Shown: positions 33,456-45,105 of the stretch, piece after piece
How positions within the stretch are numbered: the stretch's first letter is position 1
Layout of the letters: each line of letters begins with the position of its first letter
Assembly (NCBI GenBank): GCA_026120035.1
Contig: JALRME010000023.1
Span: forward strand, 434,001 to 498,000
Direction: 5' to 3'
DNA length: 64,000 nucleotides
DNA from: Coleophoma eucalyptorum
Taxonomy: Eukaryota; Ascomycota; Leotiomycetes; Helotiales; Dermateaceae
Program-made: the position numbers and the translations under genes
Notes under the pieces: model-generated
Told to the model about the DNA's origin: nothing
What the model saw: only the letters and a program-made list of their open reading frames with translations
Database searches by the model: none

Positions 33456-35432
33456 ATGGTCTTCTGTGGAAAACCTAGCAAGGGATGCTCGAGTTGTCGG
33501 AAGCGACGAATCAAGGTCAGTCGGTGTGTGCGGATGCATTCACAGCGATGTATATATATTTTAATATATTTATATACATCTTGATGCATCAATGTGAGAT
33601 CCCATTGCTGATATAATACAGTGTGATCTGGTCGTGCCAGCGTGCTCGCAATGCATCCGGTCCGAGAAGCCATGTCCGGGCTACCGTGATCTTCAGGAGT
33701 TGATGTTCAGGAATGAGAATGCCAAAGTCCTACGCAAAGCACGCGTGCCTGCCTCTCGACCTGGAGGTTCGAGGGCCAGGGCTGGTACCAGTGCCAGTGC
33801 CAGTGTCGGTGCCAGTTCCAGTAGCACAACACCATCCAATTCTGGAGCAAAGAGCCCCCCACTCTCCCCTCGCCAGGATTCCACTCCAGCTTCCTCCCCA
33901 AACTCTGATATCATCGTCTCCGAGGGTGAATTCGTGGATTATATGCCCGTCACCACGCTCGCGGACAAGCGATGGGTCTATATCACCTCCACCGCGCCAG
34001 ACCTCCCGTACTGTAGACTCTCCAGCTCCATTGAAGACCAGGGGATTTCATTCTTCTTCAACAACTACATGACTTTCATATCCTCAAATTCTTCTGGCCT
34101 GATGGACATCTTTTCCTCGCCATTGTTCCAGGACGTCTCTGCTAGTAAAAAGGTCTTTGATGCAGTGTCCTCGGTGGGGCTCGCTGGATTGAGTAATGTG
34201 AATAAGGACAAGCATGCTATGGTCATTGCGAGGACAAAATATTCGGAAACAGTGTCGCAGATTAAAGACTCCTTAGACAGTCCAGACTCAGCAGACCTAG
34301 GTTATACTTTCAGGGCAGTGGTTATCCTAGCCATTTTTGAGGTGAGTTAACAGCGCTCGGAGTGGGATTCGTCTCAGGGGATAGTGCTAAATTGTGCTTC
34401 AGATCGTTAACAACCCTGGAAAACCCCACGATGCGTTGGGAGTTCATATCAACGGAGCCGTAGCACTGATGCGCAGTGGTGCATTGAAACAAATCAAAAG
34501 AAAACGCTCCATGCGGATACAGTTACAATTTTGTTTCACAACCGTGAGTACTTCCTTCGCATCACCACTGAAAGGGACTCGCTCTGACTAATTCCTGCTA
34601 GCTGATCAACTTCTTCAACTGCGGCGAGGAATTCTCAGAGTCGTTGATGAGCTGGTCCAAAGACTGTCGCGCTTCACAAGCGCCCACAGATATTCCTGCC
34701 GCTGTGCTGATAGAGATAGCGATCCGATTTGTGAATCTCAACGCCTTGCTCGTCTCCCAGTCCGTCATCTCACCAGCTGACATCGTCACTTCTGCACTCC
34801 AGCTAGAGCGCGAGCTCGATGCTTGGGCGTCCTCTGATCTACCACCTCCGTTCCAATACCGTGTAATGCAAGACGGCTCCCAGAGGCTCTTCCAAGGCCG
34901 TTATCACATCTACAAAGATCTATGGTCCGCGAAGATCTGGAACCACTACCGCTGGGTACGCATCCTGATCAACGACATGCTCGTAGCGAACATTCACGCC
35001 CTGCCCCTCCCGCTCTCAACGTCGCTGGTTGCCCAGCACGGGAAATCTCTCGCCATTATCCATCACCTCGCTGGTGAAATCTGCTCGTCCGTCTCTTCTG
35101 AGTTTTGTAGACATACCGTAGTACATAGCAGCTACACCACCGTGCACCCACAGATGAGTGGGATTTTTATGGTGCTATTCCCAATTACCATCGCGGCTAG
35201 CGCGGTTGGTATAGATGAGGAGACACACCACTGGTGCTTGAGTATGCTGAGAAATATTGGGGATCGCATGGGGATCCTGCAGGCACTCAACCTGGTGTCG
35301 ATAGCTGCGAAGGGGAGGAGGCGCTGGTTGGATCTGGGGTTACATTTAACTCCAGGTATGAACATGGACGTAGAAGAAACTGGGCTCTTGAGGGCTATGA
35401 ATGATGTTGACGCAGAGTTTGAGCTGGATTAG
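33456..35432 (+). CDS. Zn(2)Cys(6) transcription factor
   Basis: Exons 33456-33515, 33622-34341, 34403-34543 and 34602-35432; 583 residues. The binuclear zinc cluster is split by the first intron: GCSSCRKRRIK joined to CDLVVPACSQCIRSEKPCPGYR, with Cys 11, 14, 21, 28, 31 and 38. This is followed by a Ser/Ala-rich linker (GCCAGT-type repeats, 33788-33823) and a long helical region with the features of the fungal-specific Fungal_trans_2 domain (for example DALGVHINGAVALMR). A nuclear regulator binding CGG-type sites is expected. As the only regulator in the 23.5-35.4 kb run of transporter and enzyme genes, it is a candidate local regulator. Its first intron (106 bases) contains two palindromes. 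Confidence 0.93.
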
Positions 35433-38231
35433 TGGCTTGTGTGTATACTAGAAGGGAAGTCAAACGTGAAAATATAACCATGAGACTTTCTATTCTTTTT
35501 TTTTCTTTTTCTATATAGCTTGATAGATACCCTTTGATTAATCGATTTGATACTATAGATGCCAGTACTTTGTCTATATCAACCTTCTTGCAGTTATTAT
35601 CCACATCATAGCTCTTAGCCTCATCTATATCTAAGACCGTGAGTATGAGAGAAGTACACAGAGCTAGGTGGGACATAAAAACACGAGAATGAGAAAGGGT
35701 GTGCAGGATCTGTGAAAGTCTAGAAAGCGCCTCCAGCAGGGCAGATCGATATCGGTGCCAGCCCTTTGCTTCGAAATTAGTGCTCGATGCAATGTGCGGA
35801 GTACAGGTCCGGAGGGGCTGGCTGTGGCGAGTGATGAATAGATGGCATTGGTCAGGTTTAAAACATGCGACCACGAGCCCCAACTGATGTTGCTGTCAAG
35901 GGAGGCGAATAAAATGATCTTTTGCCATGAGATTCTTGCGCAAGCTGGGTGTATGCTTCTCCGAATGTACATCAGGAATTTCCAGCTTGGCAAGTCGCGA
36001 TCGTCGCTTGCAGCATATTTACTACCCCCTCTTTCTACCTATGGAACAACAAGCTGAAATTGGAAGGTTTAAGTGCTCTCTGTATCTTCTGCACAGTGTT
36101 CAAAAGCAAGCTGCCTTACATGCTTTGGCCATATCCCTGATATTGTCCTGAATCTCTCTTGATGAAACTGCCACAGCATTTAAACAGCGCTAAGCTAGCT
36201 GGCAGTCGGGCTTCCAGTAAGAAAAGGGAGGCATGCATACATAGATGGGAATAAGAGACTCGATCTTAATAAGACACATTCCTTTTTCCTAAGTCCTGCA
36301 TGTTGATCTTTTTGATGAAGTGTAGTACAAGCCACCAGTAAAGATGCATTTGGGACGGGAGGGAGGCAAACAAACTAGCATGATCCTGGGTAGGGCACCA
36401 TGCTTGGGTACTCTGCAATATAATAGACGTGTTGTAGGTAAGCTATTTCAAATTCTTGGTTACACATGGACTTGCTCGTCGGTACTGATCCAGATTCTCG
36501 TCAATCTCCAGAAATGAGAATCATAATGAAGAAAGACGGGAATGTAAGCCTTGCATATGATTGCCTTGTACGGTGCATGAGACGCGGCACAGATTCCAAA
36601 AGGACCAGAACGATCCTCGAAAACTGGTTTGAGGAGGTTGACGATGGAGGAAGATGGTTGTACAAGACGAGCCGCGCACATCAATACATGGAACATTTAG
36701 AGAACAACACATTTTGAGAATAACCCGGTCCCTGGAACAAGGCTAAGGATGGATTGAGAGGTGGCTGCATATGTTGCGTAGCTAGCTATTTGTAATTCGC
36801 TGCCGCTGTCTGGGAGCCAACCACAGGAATTCAGAGATGAGACACCACGATAGCACAGCTCGTGAGCTGCGTAGAAGCACTTAAAGGCTTCTAGTGTCGG
36901 AGCATTGAGGAGCTTGAGTATGTCTTGAAAGAAGACTTGTGGACTCTAGAGAAAATCTCCTGCCGCGAAGATCTCTGATTCTGGCGCGCTTAACGCCAGA
37001 TACGACCTCTCATCTTCACTTATCATATGCTTCAAGACTCCAGCCGCCAAAGAATCGGCAGTTTCGTCGAGATCGTACCAGAATTCCCATTCTTCGGCGG
37101 CTATCCCATAAATCCCAGTCCGTAAGAGAATAATATCGGCTCTTCATGCCTTGCATTAGCCGAAGTTTGTGTCACTCGAGATGTGTTACACAAGCAGCGC
37201 GCCAGGAAAAGAAAAGGATCGTTATGGAGATACTTCCTTGCTGATTCTCTGGAACTTGCGGTGAGGAGGATCATTTCGACACGTCTGATTGTCTAGATGC
37301 AGAGAACTTTGAATGTTGAAGAGGACTGTAACGGTTATGCACTCAAGGGCGTCTTAGGTATGAATCTTGCTAAGAGTTCTGGGTAAAATTCTGCCTAGTT
37401 CCTTGCTGGTTGAGCATCCAAACGCGCAACAAGCGCAGGCGCGCCATCAATTCGAAAACAAAAGGGGTATCGATCTATTCCAAGCCTAAGGTTACGTCGA
37501 AATCGTAGTCTGCAGGTCGGACTAAGAAAAAACAAAGGGGCGTTGGCGCATGCTTGTTCTTCAAGGGAAGCAATCAATGTAAGTAAGTCATGGTTGGTTG
37601 CAACGATACTTGCTATCCCTTCCTTCATATCAGATTTGCAGATGAGGATATGCCGTGTTAGTGGCAATACCGAAATCAAAGTGTGGTGGTGGTACAAGGA
37701 ATAGCACTATTCGAGGGATCGCATCGTAGGAGGGTGCTGGCCTCAAGATCTTGACGAGATTGCATATGTGGCGACCGGGGACGTTCTACTTGAGACATGA
37801 AGGGGAGCCATGAAGTGCATATTCTTTCAATCGAGCTGCAGATGACCAGATGATCAGGAAGTGAGACCTTCCGCATATCGAGGGCTGTAGATGGGGCAGG
37901 CAAGGATCTTGCTGTTGAGTACTGATCGGTATGAAAGTGTCTGGATCCCTGATTGAATGTGGCGTTAGGTATACTAAGATGTAGAATGAAGTGTGCGTTG
38001 CTGGTAACATTCCTGTCATATCGACAGCTCTCCAGAGATGTCTCTGTTGTTGGTTTGCTCATCTCCTATAAGTCTGAAGAATATCCTGTCAACATTTAAG
38101 TTGAACTTCTTTCGACCGAGACATCAAGTCAACTTCAGTCATAAGTCTATCTTGTGCAAGACAACTGTTCACTTAACTTCCATCTCAATTAAGACGTACC
38201 CACAACAGTCTCTTCAATAAGTCACCTTGCA
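35433..38231. other. 2.8 kb intergenic
   Basis: Mostly non-coding. Only one short ORF (36466-36717) is worth noting and is listed separately. Sequence at 36950-37130 has fragmentary open frames that I could not chain into a gene. Confidence 0.45.
36466..36717 (+). CDS. Small ORF, 83 residues, doubtful
   Basis: ATG to stop without introns, encoding a charged soluble 83-residue peptide (MDLLVGTDPDSRQ start, helical LENWFEEVDDGGRWLY in the middle). No family is recognised. It stands alone in a 2.8 kb intergenic region. It could be a small gene, an exon of a lost gene, or chance. Confidence 0.25.
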   Translation: MDLLVGTDPDSRQSPEMRIIMKKDGNVSLAYDCLVRCMRRGTDSKRTRTILENWFEEVDDGGRWLYKTSRAHQYMEHLENNTF

Positions 38232-39264
38232 ATGCATATCCAACGGCTGCTAAACAAGACCCATGCTGTCTCGGACCGTCGCTTTAACAGCATATCAATC
38301 GCGTCATTGCTGAACATACCCGAAGAAAGTAGACATTTAAAAGCAAGCATTCATGAGCCAATTTCTCCGCCACCCTCGCCAACCTGGCAATCAGAGCTGG
38401 AGGCGTTCTCATTACTGACACTGAGTATCGGCGAGTCAACATCATCGACTGCAGGCCGGGCGTCTCCTCACCGTGTCACCAAACTTGTGAAAAAGAAACG
38501 GGCCAAGGCTACCCTCAAGGATTTGAAAGATGCACCATCACGATACGTCAGTCCTCCGCCCGAAGATGAGGCTGAACTACAATCACAGTTGGACAGCTTT
38601 GTCGAGAGCTGCTACGGGTTGCCACGTGAAGATATCGTGCGCTCTTTCATACACAATTTTGACAGATTCGGTGTTAGAGACCCCGGTAGTCGAGCCGGAA
38701 CACCAGACGAGAAAGAAAAATGGCAAGGGCGTTCAAACCGACCATACACAGAAGAGCAAGTAGATGCCATAGTCTACTTGCTCAGAGATTTGCACATCCA
38801 ACACAAGTATGCAATCACACTTTTCCAAGCTCTCTATCCGGAAACGCGAGCCAATTCTCCAGCTTGTTTGAACAGCCGGCTTTATCGCGCTGATTATCGC
38901 TTCCCAAGATTTGAGAACGATGTGCCTGTGGTGGAAAACGGCAGGCAAGTCTGGTTTAGAGTGAAAGCCAACGACGCCAAAGTAAGATTTAAAGGAAGCG
39001 AGGTAGAAGGCAATACACTTTTGTTAAAGCATCCAGAACGGGTGGGGATGTATGACTTTGTCTTGCCAGAAGATAAGGAGAGGTGTGAGCAATGGGTAAT
39101 GATGAACCCTCGACGTCGGAGTAAGTTATCCATATGAATCCGGGGCCACTTTAGTTACTAATCTGCTCTACAAAGAGCGCCGCGATCTTCGATATAATCT
39201 TGAAGAGGAGAGGATCCTCAGAGAGACTGTATTGCAAAAAAATGCCGAAAGAAAACAGTTGTAA
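38232..39264 (+). CDS. Conserved-looking hypothetical protein, possible SANT/homeodomain-like helix region
   Basis: Exons 38232-39120 and 39176-39264 with a 55-base intron, 325 residues; the join extends the protein by a basic, charged helix (KRRDLRYNLEEERI). The N-terminal third is low complexity with SPPPSP. A helical segment at about 170-222 (RPYTEEQVDAIVYLLRDLHI onward) has the look of a Myb/SANT or homeodomain-like three-helix unit, followed by WFRVKANDAKVRF. KLVKKKRAK near 84-92 could be a nuclear signal. I do not recognise the family by name. A DNA- or chromatin-associated role is only a suggestion. Confidence 0.75.
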
Positions 39265-39562
39265 TCGAATGATGGCAGTGCTATGTGCTTGGATTTAGTG
39301 TGTTTGGGTGGGGCGTTGACGGCGTTGAAGTTTCTTGGAAGTGAATTCCGAAGTTTTTTTTATGATTTAATGTGTTACAGGATCGAGGTGAGAGATTCTC
39401 TTGGGGTATTGGTTGGGAGAAAGAAAGGATATTCCATACAGTCATGGCGAACTAATGAGTCTGCGCTTTGTTCAATTACATTACTACACAGTTTTGAGAA
39501 ACCGTACGTCGTGATTGTGGACATTGCTAGCAACTGACCTTCCATTAATTCATCCATCCCCT

Positions 39563-41023
39563 CTAATCATCATCTATGTCTATATGCACACCATGCTTCG
39601 CTGTCCAAGACTTCTTCATCCAGGGGTATTTCGTTGCATCATTATCTTCGTCACTAAACGCGGCATCATCCTCGTCAAACTCCTCTAAGTCTGATGCATT
39701 ATGGGTGCGATAGTAGTTGTAAGCATTGCGATTGTATTCGTCGTCCGAGTCGACTTCTTCATCAGGGTAATCGGCAGAATAATGGTTCTCGGCTGCGAAT
39801 CTTTAGTAATAATTGATATTGAAAGTGGAAATTACCCACCATTCTCATCCTCTTCCTCGTCAACCTCTTCCTCATCGCTGTCTTCATCATTACGATAAAA
39901 TTCGTCGATATCAGGCTGAGAGTCGAGCACAAGAAGTCCATAAGCTTTCGGCACTTCATCGGTGTCCATTGAGTCTGCAGGCACGCGAATATATGTCTCG
40001 ATAATATATTCGGAATCATCTTCTCCTTCTTCTTCTTCATCAGATACATATGGATGCATATCACTATCACTAGCTTGCTTCGGTGGAATAACACTTTCGG
40101 GATGGCGTTCGTGATATCTCAGATTGGGAGTCTTGGGGGTAAATTTTGACTTCTGAGTCTTGCGGGGAGTTACACTTGGCGAAGGGGAAGTGGAACTGAA
40201 AGCATCAGACTGTGCAATGCTATGTCCAATTTCTTGCAAAGTATATGCTTGCATCTGGGCCACGAAATCATCCGAGAAGGCCGATGGAACACGGACCCGG
40301 GCTGGAAGGACGGTCTCATTCTGAGTTTGAGAAGGAACTCGAGAAGCCGAGCTTCGAGCAGCCAAGCCAGGCTTCTTCAATGGTCGAGTATCCGAAGCTT
40401 GTGCAGCAACTGCATGCGCTGGAGCCTCCTTTACGCCGGCTTTGCCAGACTCTTCTGCAACCCTTCTGCGCGTCCTACGCTCGACGAAAATGGTCTCATT
40501 CCTGTTTCCACGTTTGCGCCCGCTTGCGTCTCCTGTAGGATTTTGTGGTGCAACACTCGAAGTGGGGATTCGGGAAATGTGGAATTTTCTAGTCGGCGGG
40601 ACCGTTTGAGAACTTTGTGCAACTGGTTCAGAACTTTGTGAGGGAACAGTTGCAGCTGGAGAATCGTGAGAAGTTTTTGTGCCGGTTGGGCCTTGACGTG
40701 AATCACCTTCAGCCTGGCTTGCAGACTGAGTAATTTTGGCTAGGTTTGACTGAGAACCTGCAGATCGATGGATGGCCTTGATGCGCCGGACGCCTTGTGG
40801 AGCTGATAGCGGGGTGTCCACATTGTGTGTTTCCTGGGTTGGTTGCCGCGTGAAGACATAGTCTTCGCCTCGACGCTGTCTCTTACCAGCAGATTCGTGA
40901 ACACCTAAACCATTGGTGTCAGTAGGAGCGGTATGAGTAGCTTTGGCAAGGCCTACGAAAATAATCAATAGGCTCGTCAGTAGCCTTCCTCTTAATGAGG
41001 ATTGTCGCTGGAGGGAGCGACAT
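39563..41023 (-). CDS. IWR1: Iwr1-like RNA polymerase II nuclear import factor
   Basis: Minus strand, exons 41023-40957, 40904-39840 and 39792-39563, introns of 52 and 47 bases, 453 residues. Exon 1 (MSLPPATILIKRKATDEPID) joins to YFRVHESAGKRQRRGEDYVF, the N-terminal block of fungal Iwr1, with a basic import-type signal. A long Ser/Pro/Thr-rich middle follows. The C-terminal Iwr1 domain is formed across the second splice: NDEDSDEEEVDEEEDENA then ENHYSADYPDEEVDSDDEY. Iwr1 binds assembled RNA polymerase II and carries it into the nucleus. Acidic runs near 350-375 are normal for the family. The third exon ends in an acidic IDIDDD tail. The gene is convergent with its left neighbour. Confidence 0.88.
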
Positions 41024-42346
41024 GGCTCTGGTGCTGGTAGATATATAGGATTGTGACTATAGGATCATGTGCTCATACCGATGGGAGATGTAAGGGAGGG
41101 AGAGTTCGTAGGAGCTGAGAGTTCTGGGCTATGAAGCGTCCAAGGCGTGGGTGGTTGATAATATTTTTTGACGCGGGTCACGGATCAGACAGGACGCACG
41201 CTCGATGCACGGATGCGGACGTCAAGATGGACGCTTGCTTAGTCATCATTGTGACGTGACCATGACCGCAGAGTTCCTATCAACAAGTCGCTCGAACTAC
41301 GGGCGACTTTGGGCGACTTTGGGCGACTTTTTTATACTCCTCGTGCTTTATAGTAAAGGGATGAACCGGTCAATCAGAAATAGAAGAGAAGATCCATGTA
41401 CGTACTGTATCACGACCACGCAACCGCAGCGCGGCCATACGCTCGAGTCCCAAGCCACCGACCTGCCGTTGGGCCTCAGCTCAGCAGGTAAAACCCCGCT
41501 ACCCCAAAAGATGCGAGGTGTGGCGCTGAGCTTGGGCTAAAGTCGAATCCACATCCAACGCGCAAGTTCCAGAGCCGTCGCGCCACTGTGGCACCGCCCA
41601 TTGCTCTCGCCTGATTCGCCGGATAACAGGGTTAGCATCTGCATTCCCCGAGCGTGCTCAGTATGACGCCAACCCAGTTCAGGTAGCTCTGCAGAATGGA
41701 TGGGCTTATGCTCTTATGCTTTCATGCTCTCCTTCCTTGCCTACGGTACTTGTTGCTCTCACGTTACACTCTGAACTTAAACCTCCAAACCACCAAGAAA
41801 CTCTTGTCCATCTGCCATTTCCAGCTTCATTGCCCCATTGATCACTGCTACCGCCCTCCTTCCCCGCACACTCAGCCTCGTCAGCCGTGTTCTGGAAACT
41901 CCGCTTGCCAACTTCCCAGTATTCGGATTGGGAACACGCAGCAGACCGGCAACTTCCAACTTTGGTCCAGCCTGCAATTCCTTGGCCGACCAGTGGTCAA
42001 TGAATTTGCCAAAGGAGCATGCAGATATATATCGTCTGATCACTCATACCAGCTCCCATTGACACTACCCCACAACCAAGTAAGTTGGCAGCTCGTACAA
42101 ACTTGTTGGGAAAGGGACCATTACTCTATGTTCTGTTTGCTTCTATGTGCAACCTTCTTCTGCTTACTTCACCACCACGCTGTCGTACCTTCCCATTAAT
42201 TTCTTTAAGTTAATTGGAAAACTTATAGGTGGCCCACTAACCATTGTAGGCCTTCCTCCCTTGAACCAGCTTCTATCAGAGGCCAGCTTTGCGCTTTGAT
42301 TTGATCAACATCGGAGCATAGATAGGACTTTCTCACAGCGTCCACA
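41024..42346. promoter_or_regulatory. Divergent upstream region, Iwr1 / glycogen-binding-domain protein
   Basis: 1.3 kb between divergent starts. Contains three perfect tandem decamers GGGCGACTTT at 41301-41330. ORFs here lack family features and ATG-supported starts of note. A T/C-rich stretch precedes the downstream gene. Confidence 0.5.
41301..41330 (+). repeat. Three tandem copies of a 10-base unit
   Basis: GGGCGACTTT repeated exactly three times, followed by a T run, about 280 bases upstream of the Iwr1 start codon. Confidence 0.9.
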
Positions 42347-44310
42347 ATGACGTCCTTCAAAGTCAAGTATGCTCACCCCGGCACCAAGCCGCCGGTCTTT
42401 GTCGCAGGTTCATTCTCGCAATGGCAACCCCAGGAGATGCAATACACTACCTACGAGAATAATGAATACGAATTTTATAAGGAGATCAAAACAGAAGCTG
42501 GGAAAGAATACCAATACAAATTCCGCCTTGGCCCTGGAGATTGGTGGGTGCTTGATGAGAAAGCACCAACAGGTACGTGAGACTTGCCTCCCATTCAATC
42601 AGCCCTGGTTGTCTCAGTATTAACTTGAAACTACTCCCCACAGCTACTGACGGCGACGGGAATCGAAATAATCTTCTGTCCATCCCAGAACCAAAGACCC
42701 CATCAACACAGGAAGAGTTCGGCAAGCCGGAGACGAACGGGGTCGTGGCAGATATGCCAAAACACAAGAACGTGGAGAAACTGAAGGTCAATGGAGTCGA
42801 TGGAGACCCAGTTTCCAGGGACCAAAGCAGGACCCCAGATATAGCCAATGTTGCTTCTGAGGTTGCAGATTCAGCTGCACAGCTCGATCGAAACCAGCCT
42901 ACTCCTCCAATCTCAGATGCAGAAGCTGGCAGGATCGGTCTTCGACGGCTCTCTAATACACCAATTCCTGAGGTAGCGAACACGGCAGCAGAAGTTGCTG
43001 ATAGTGCAGCGATAATTGACAGAAATTATTCGGTATGTATTAAAATGTCTTTCTGTCGACCCAAGATTCAATTATTGTTGGCTGACCATCGCATCAGAAG
43101 TTGCAGATGCCTGACACGGATGCACAGGAGCTAGATGAGCAAGACTCAGGCCCAGTCACACCATTAGATGAAAGAGCTCCTCTCTTCGAACACGAGCAAA
43201 TGGGAAGTGCCGGGCTACATCCCCAAGCGAGTTATCCGACCGAGCCATTGGAAAGAGATACTGCTGCCACATCGAACGACGAAGTACTTACCGACGATGA
43301 CATAGATTTCAATGACCCAACCCTTGAGCAATTCCCACATGACCGAAGATCTATCCTCGAGCGGGTGAGGACTGTGGAAACCCGTCTGGATGAGGACGAG
43401 ACCAAGTTTGAGGGCGTGCCTCCTTCTCCTGTTGTAGGAGCAAATCGATCTCCAGATGGTCGACTGCTAGCTTCACCTTCAGCTGCCCTGCTTGCAAGTG
43501 ATGAGGGGCGATCCCCATCGCGGGGTTCTTTCGGCGAAGGCACCGAGTCTCTTGAAAAGCTTACCCGGCTGCCGAGTGCCGTGAGTCTGCGGAGCAATGG
43601 GGTATCAGAGCTGAAGCGTATTACTGAAGAGGATGATAGCATCAGTAACGGAGGGCTTGAATCAAGTGAAGAAGTCCTGGAGACACTAGAAACCCTTGAC
43701 GCCGGTCCATTCGAGCCAGTTTCGCATTCCATCCCACCAAAGCAAAATGGTAACGGAACACATAAAGAGCCTGATCTCAGCAACGGCGCTACATCAAACG
43801 ATGCAGAGGAAGTGAAAGAGGTGGAGTCGGGTGCTACTGGACCCCAAATCCTAGTTCATTCAGCAACACCCAGTTCAAGTAACCCCAATATTCTCGCTGA
43901 AACATTGGGGAATGAAAACGAAGGCAACGATGGAAAATCAACAGGTATCGAGACTGAGGAAGGACGTTCATCTAAGCTGACAGCACGCAAACAGCCAACA
44001 CCCGCTGAGAGATCAATCACCCCCAACACCATCCGATCCGAACATGCGAAAGAATCAGGAAATATCCTCATGGCTTTCTGGAGAGTTGTGTTTGTAAACT
44101 GGATCGGAGGATTTCTCTCAAGGCTTTGCGGCTCCAGACGTCATACGTAAGAACCTCGCTTACCTTCCACCGCTTTCTGCTTCTTCTGCTTGTCTTGTCC
44201 ATACACATTTCACTTCTATCGTTACTGATCGGACATATATACATAGGCTTTTGGCCGTATCCGCGTTAATCATCTTTGGCGTTGCACCTGCGTTGTATCT
44301 TCGGGCATGA
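42347..44310 (+). CDS. Tail-anchored protein with AMPK-type glycogen-binding domain (Crp1/Mdg1-like)
   Basis: Exons 42347-42572, 42644-43032, 43098-44146 and 44247-44310; 575 residues. Residues 1-75 form an AMPK1_CBM/CBM48-type domain (FVAGSFSQWQPQEM, YKEIKTEAGKEYQYKFRLGP, WWVLDEKAPT) like yeast Crp1/Mdg1. Two related motifs follow, DIANVASEVADSAAQLDRN (141-159) and EVANTAAEVADSAAIIDRN (185-203), then about 320 disordered acidic residues. The last exon (64 bases) adds a C-terminal hydrophobic segment, LLAVSALIIFGVAPALYL, giving a tail anchor after the conserved-looking FWRVVFVNWIGGFLSRL helix. The protein probably faces the cytosol on an internal membrane and may bind glycogen or another glucan; this is inference. 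Retention of the last intron would stop translation at once and remove the anchor. Confidence 0.88.
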
Positions 44311-45105
44311 GCATATCTCCATTATTCCATCAACACTTACAAAAGTCGATAATTGACTCTTTCGGCACAATCACTATCTTGTTTGCTCCTTAGTCTTTCC
44401 TTTGTTCACGCATTCGTATAGCGTCTGGCGTGAAATTTCATCTCTACTTTTTCATCATCTGGAAGCAGGCTCAAGGACTTTTATAAGTAGGCCTTACAAA
44501 AACCTTGTATGATATGATATGGAATTGACTCAACCAGCTTCTATTTCCTTTTTCGTAGTTAGTGGGTAGCATTGATTAGTTATGAATTCATGATCGGTTC
44601 TTCACTCTGTCTGTCTCATAGCTACCTTGTCTAACAGTACACTGTTATTGGAGATACTGAGGAGGTGAAGCTGCAAAAGCTTTGTGGATTTTATAGCTCT
44701 ATTATACTCTTCATCCACTCTTCATCTAAGTTTCAGTTGAACCTCCCTTGATAGGGTTTTCGAAGTTGCTTACTGTACTTCAATCTCCTCTGAGGGGAAA
44801 TTCGAAGCTTGAGGACTATACTATGTGCACCAAAATTGCTACACGGATCAGAAGTATTCAAGATAGGATGATCAATGCGGGGTGTGGATTTGTGTTTGTA
44901 TGCGGGGGACAGCAACCATATTATATGATTACTTAAATTAGAACCTGAAAACTGTTTGATGCACGTCATAGATAACTCTACTTGATAATACACAGCAACA
45001 AGTTTGTAGCATGATTAAGGAAGAATGAGAAGAGATTTAGCTTTAGGGCTTACATACAGGTAGTGTCAAGATTAACATTAGCTTTTGTTTTAACAGCAGG
45101 TAGAA
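44311..45105. other. Intergenic, convergent 3' ends
   Basis: About 800 bases of mixed A/T-rich sequence between convergent genes. Nothing recognised. Confidence 0.6.
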
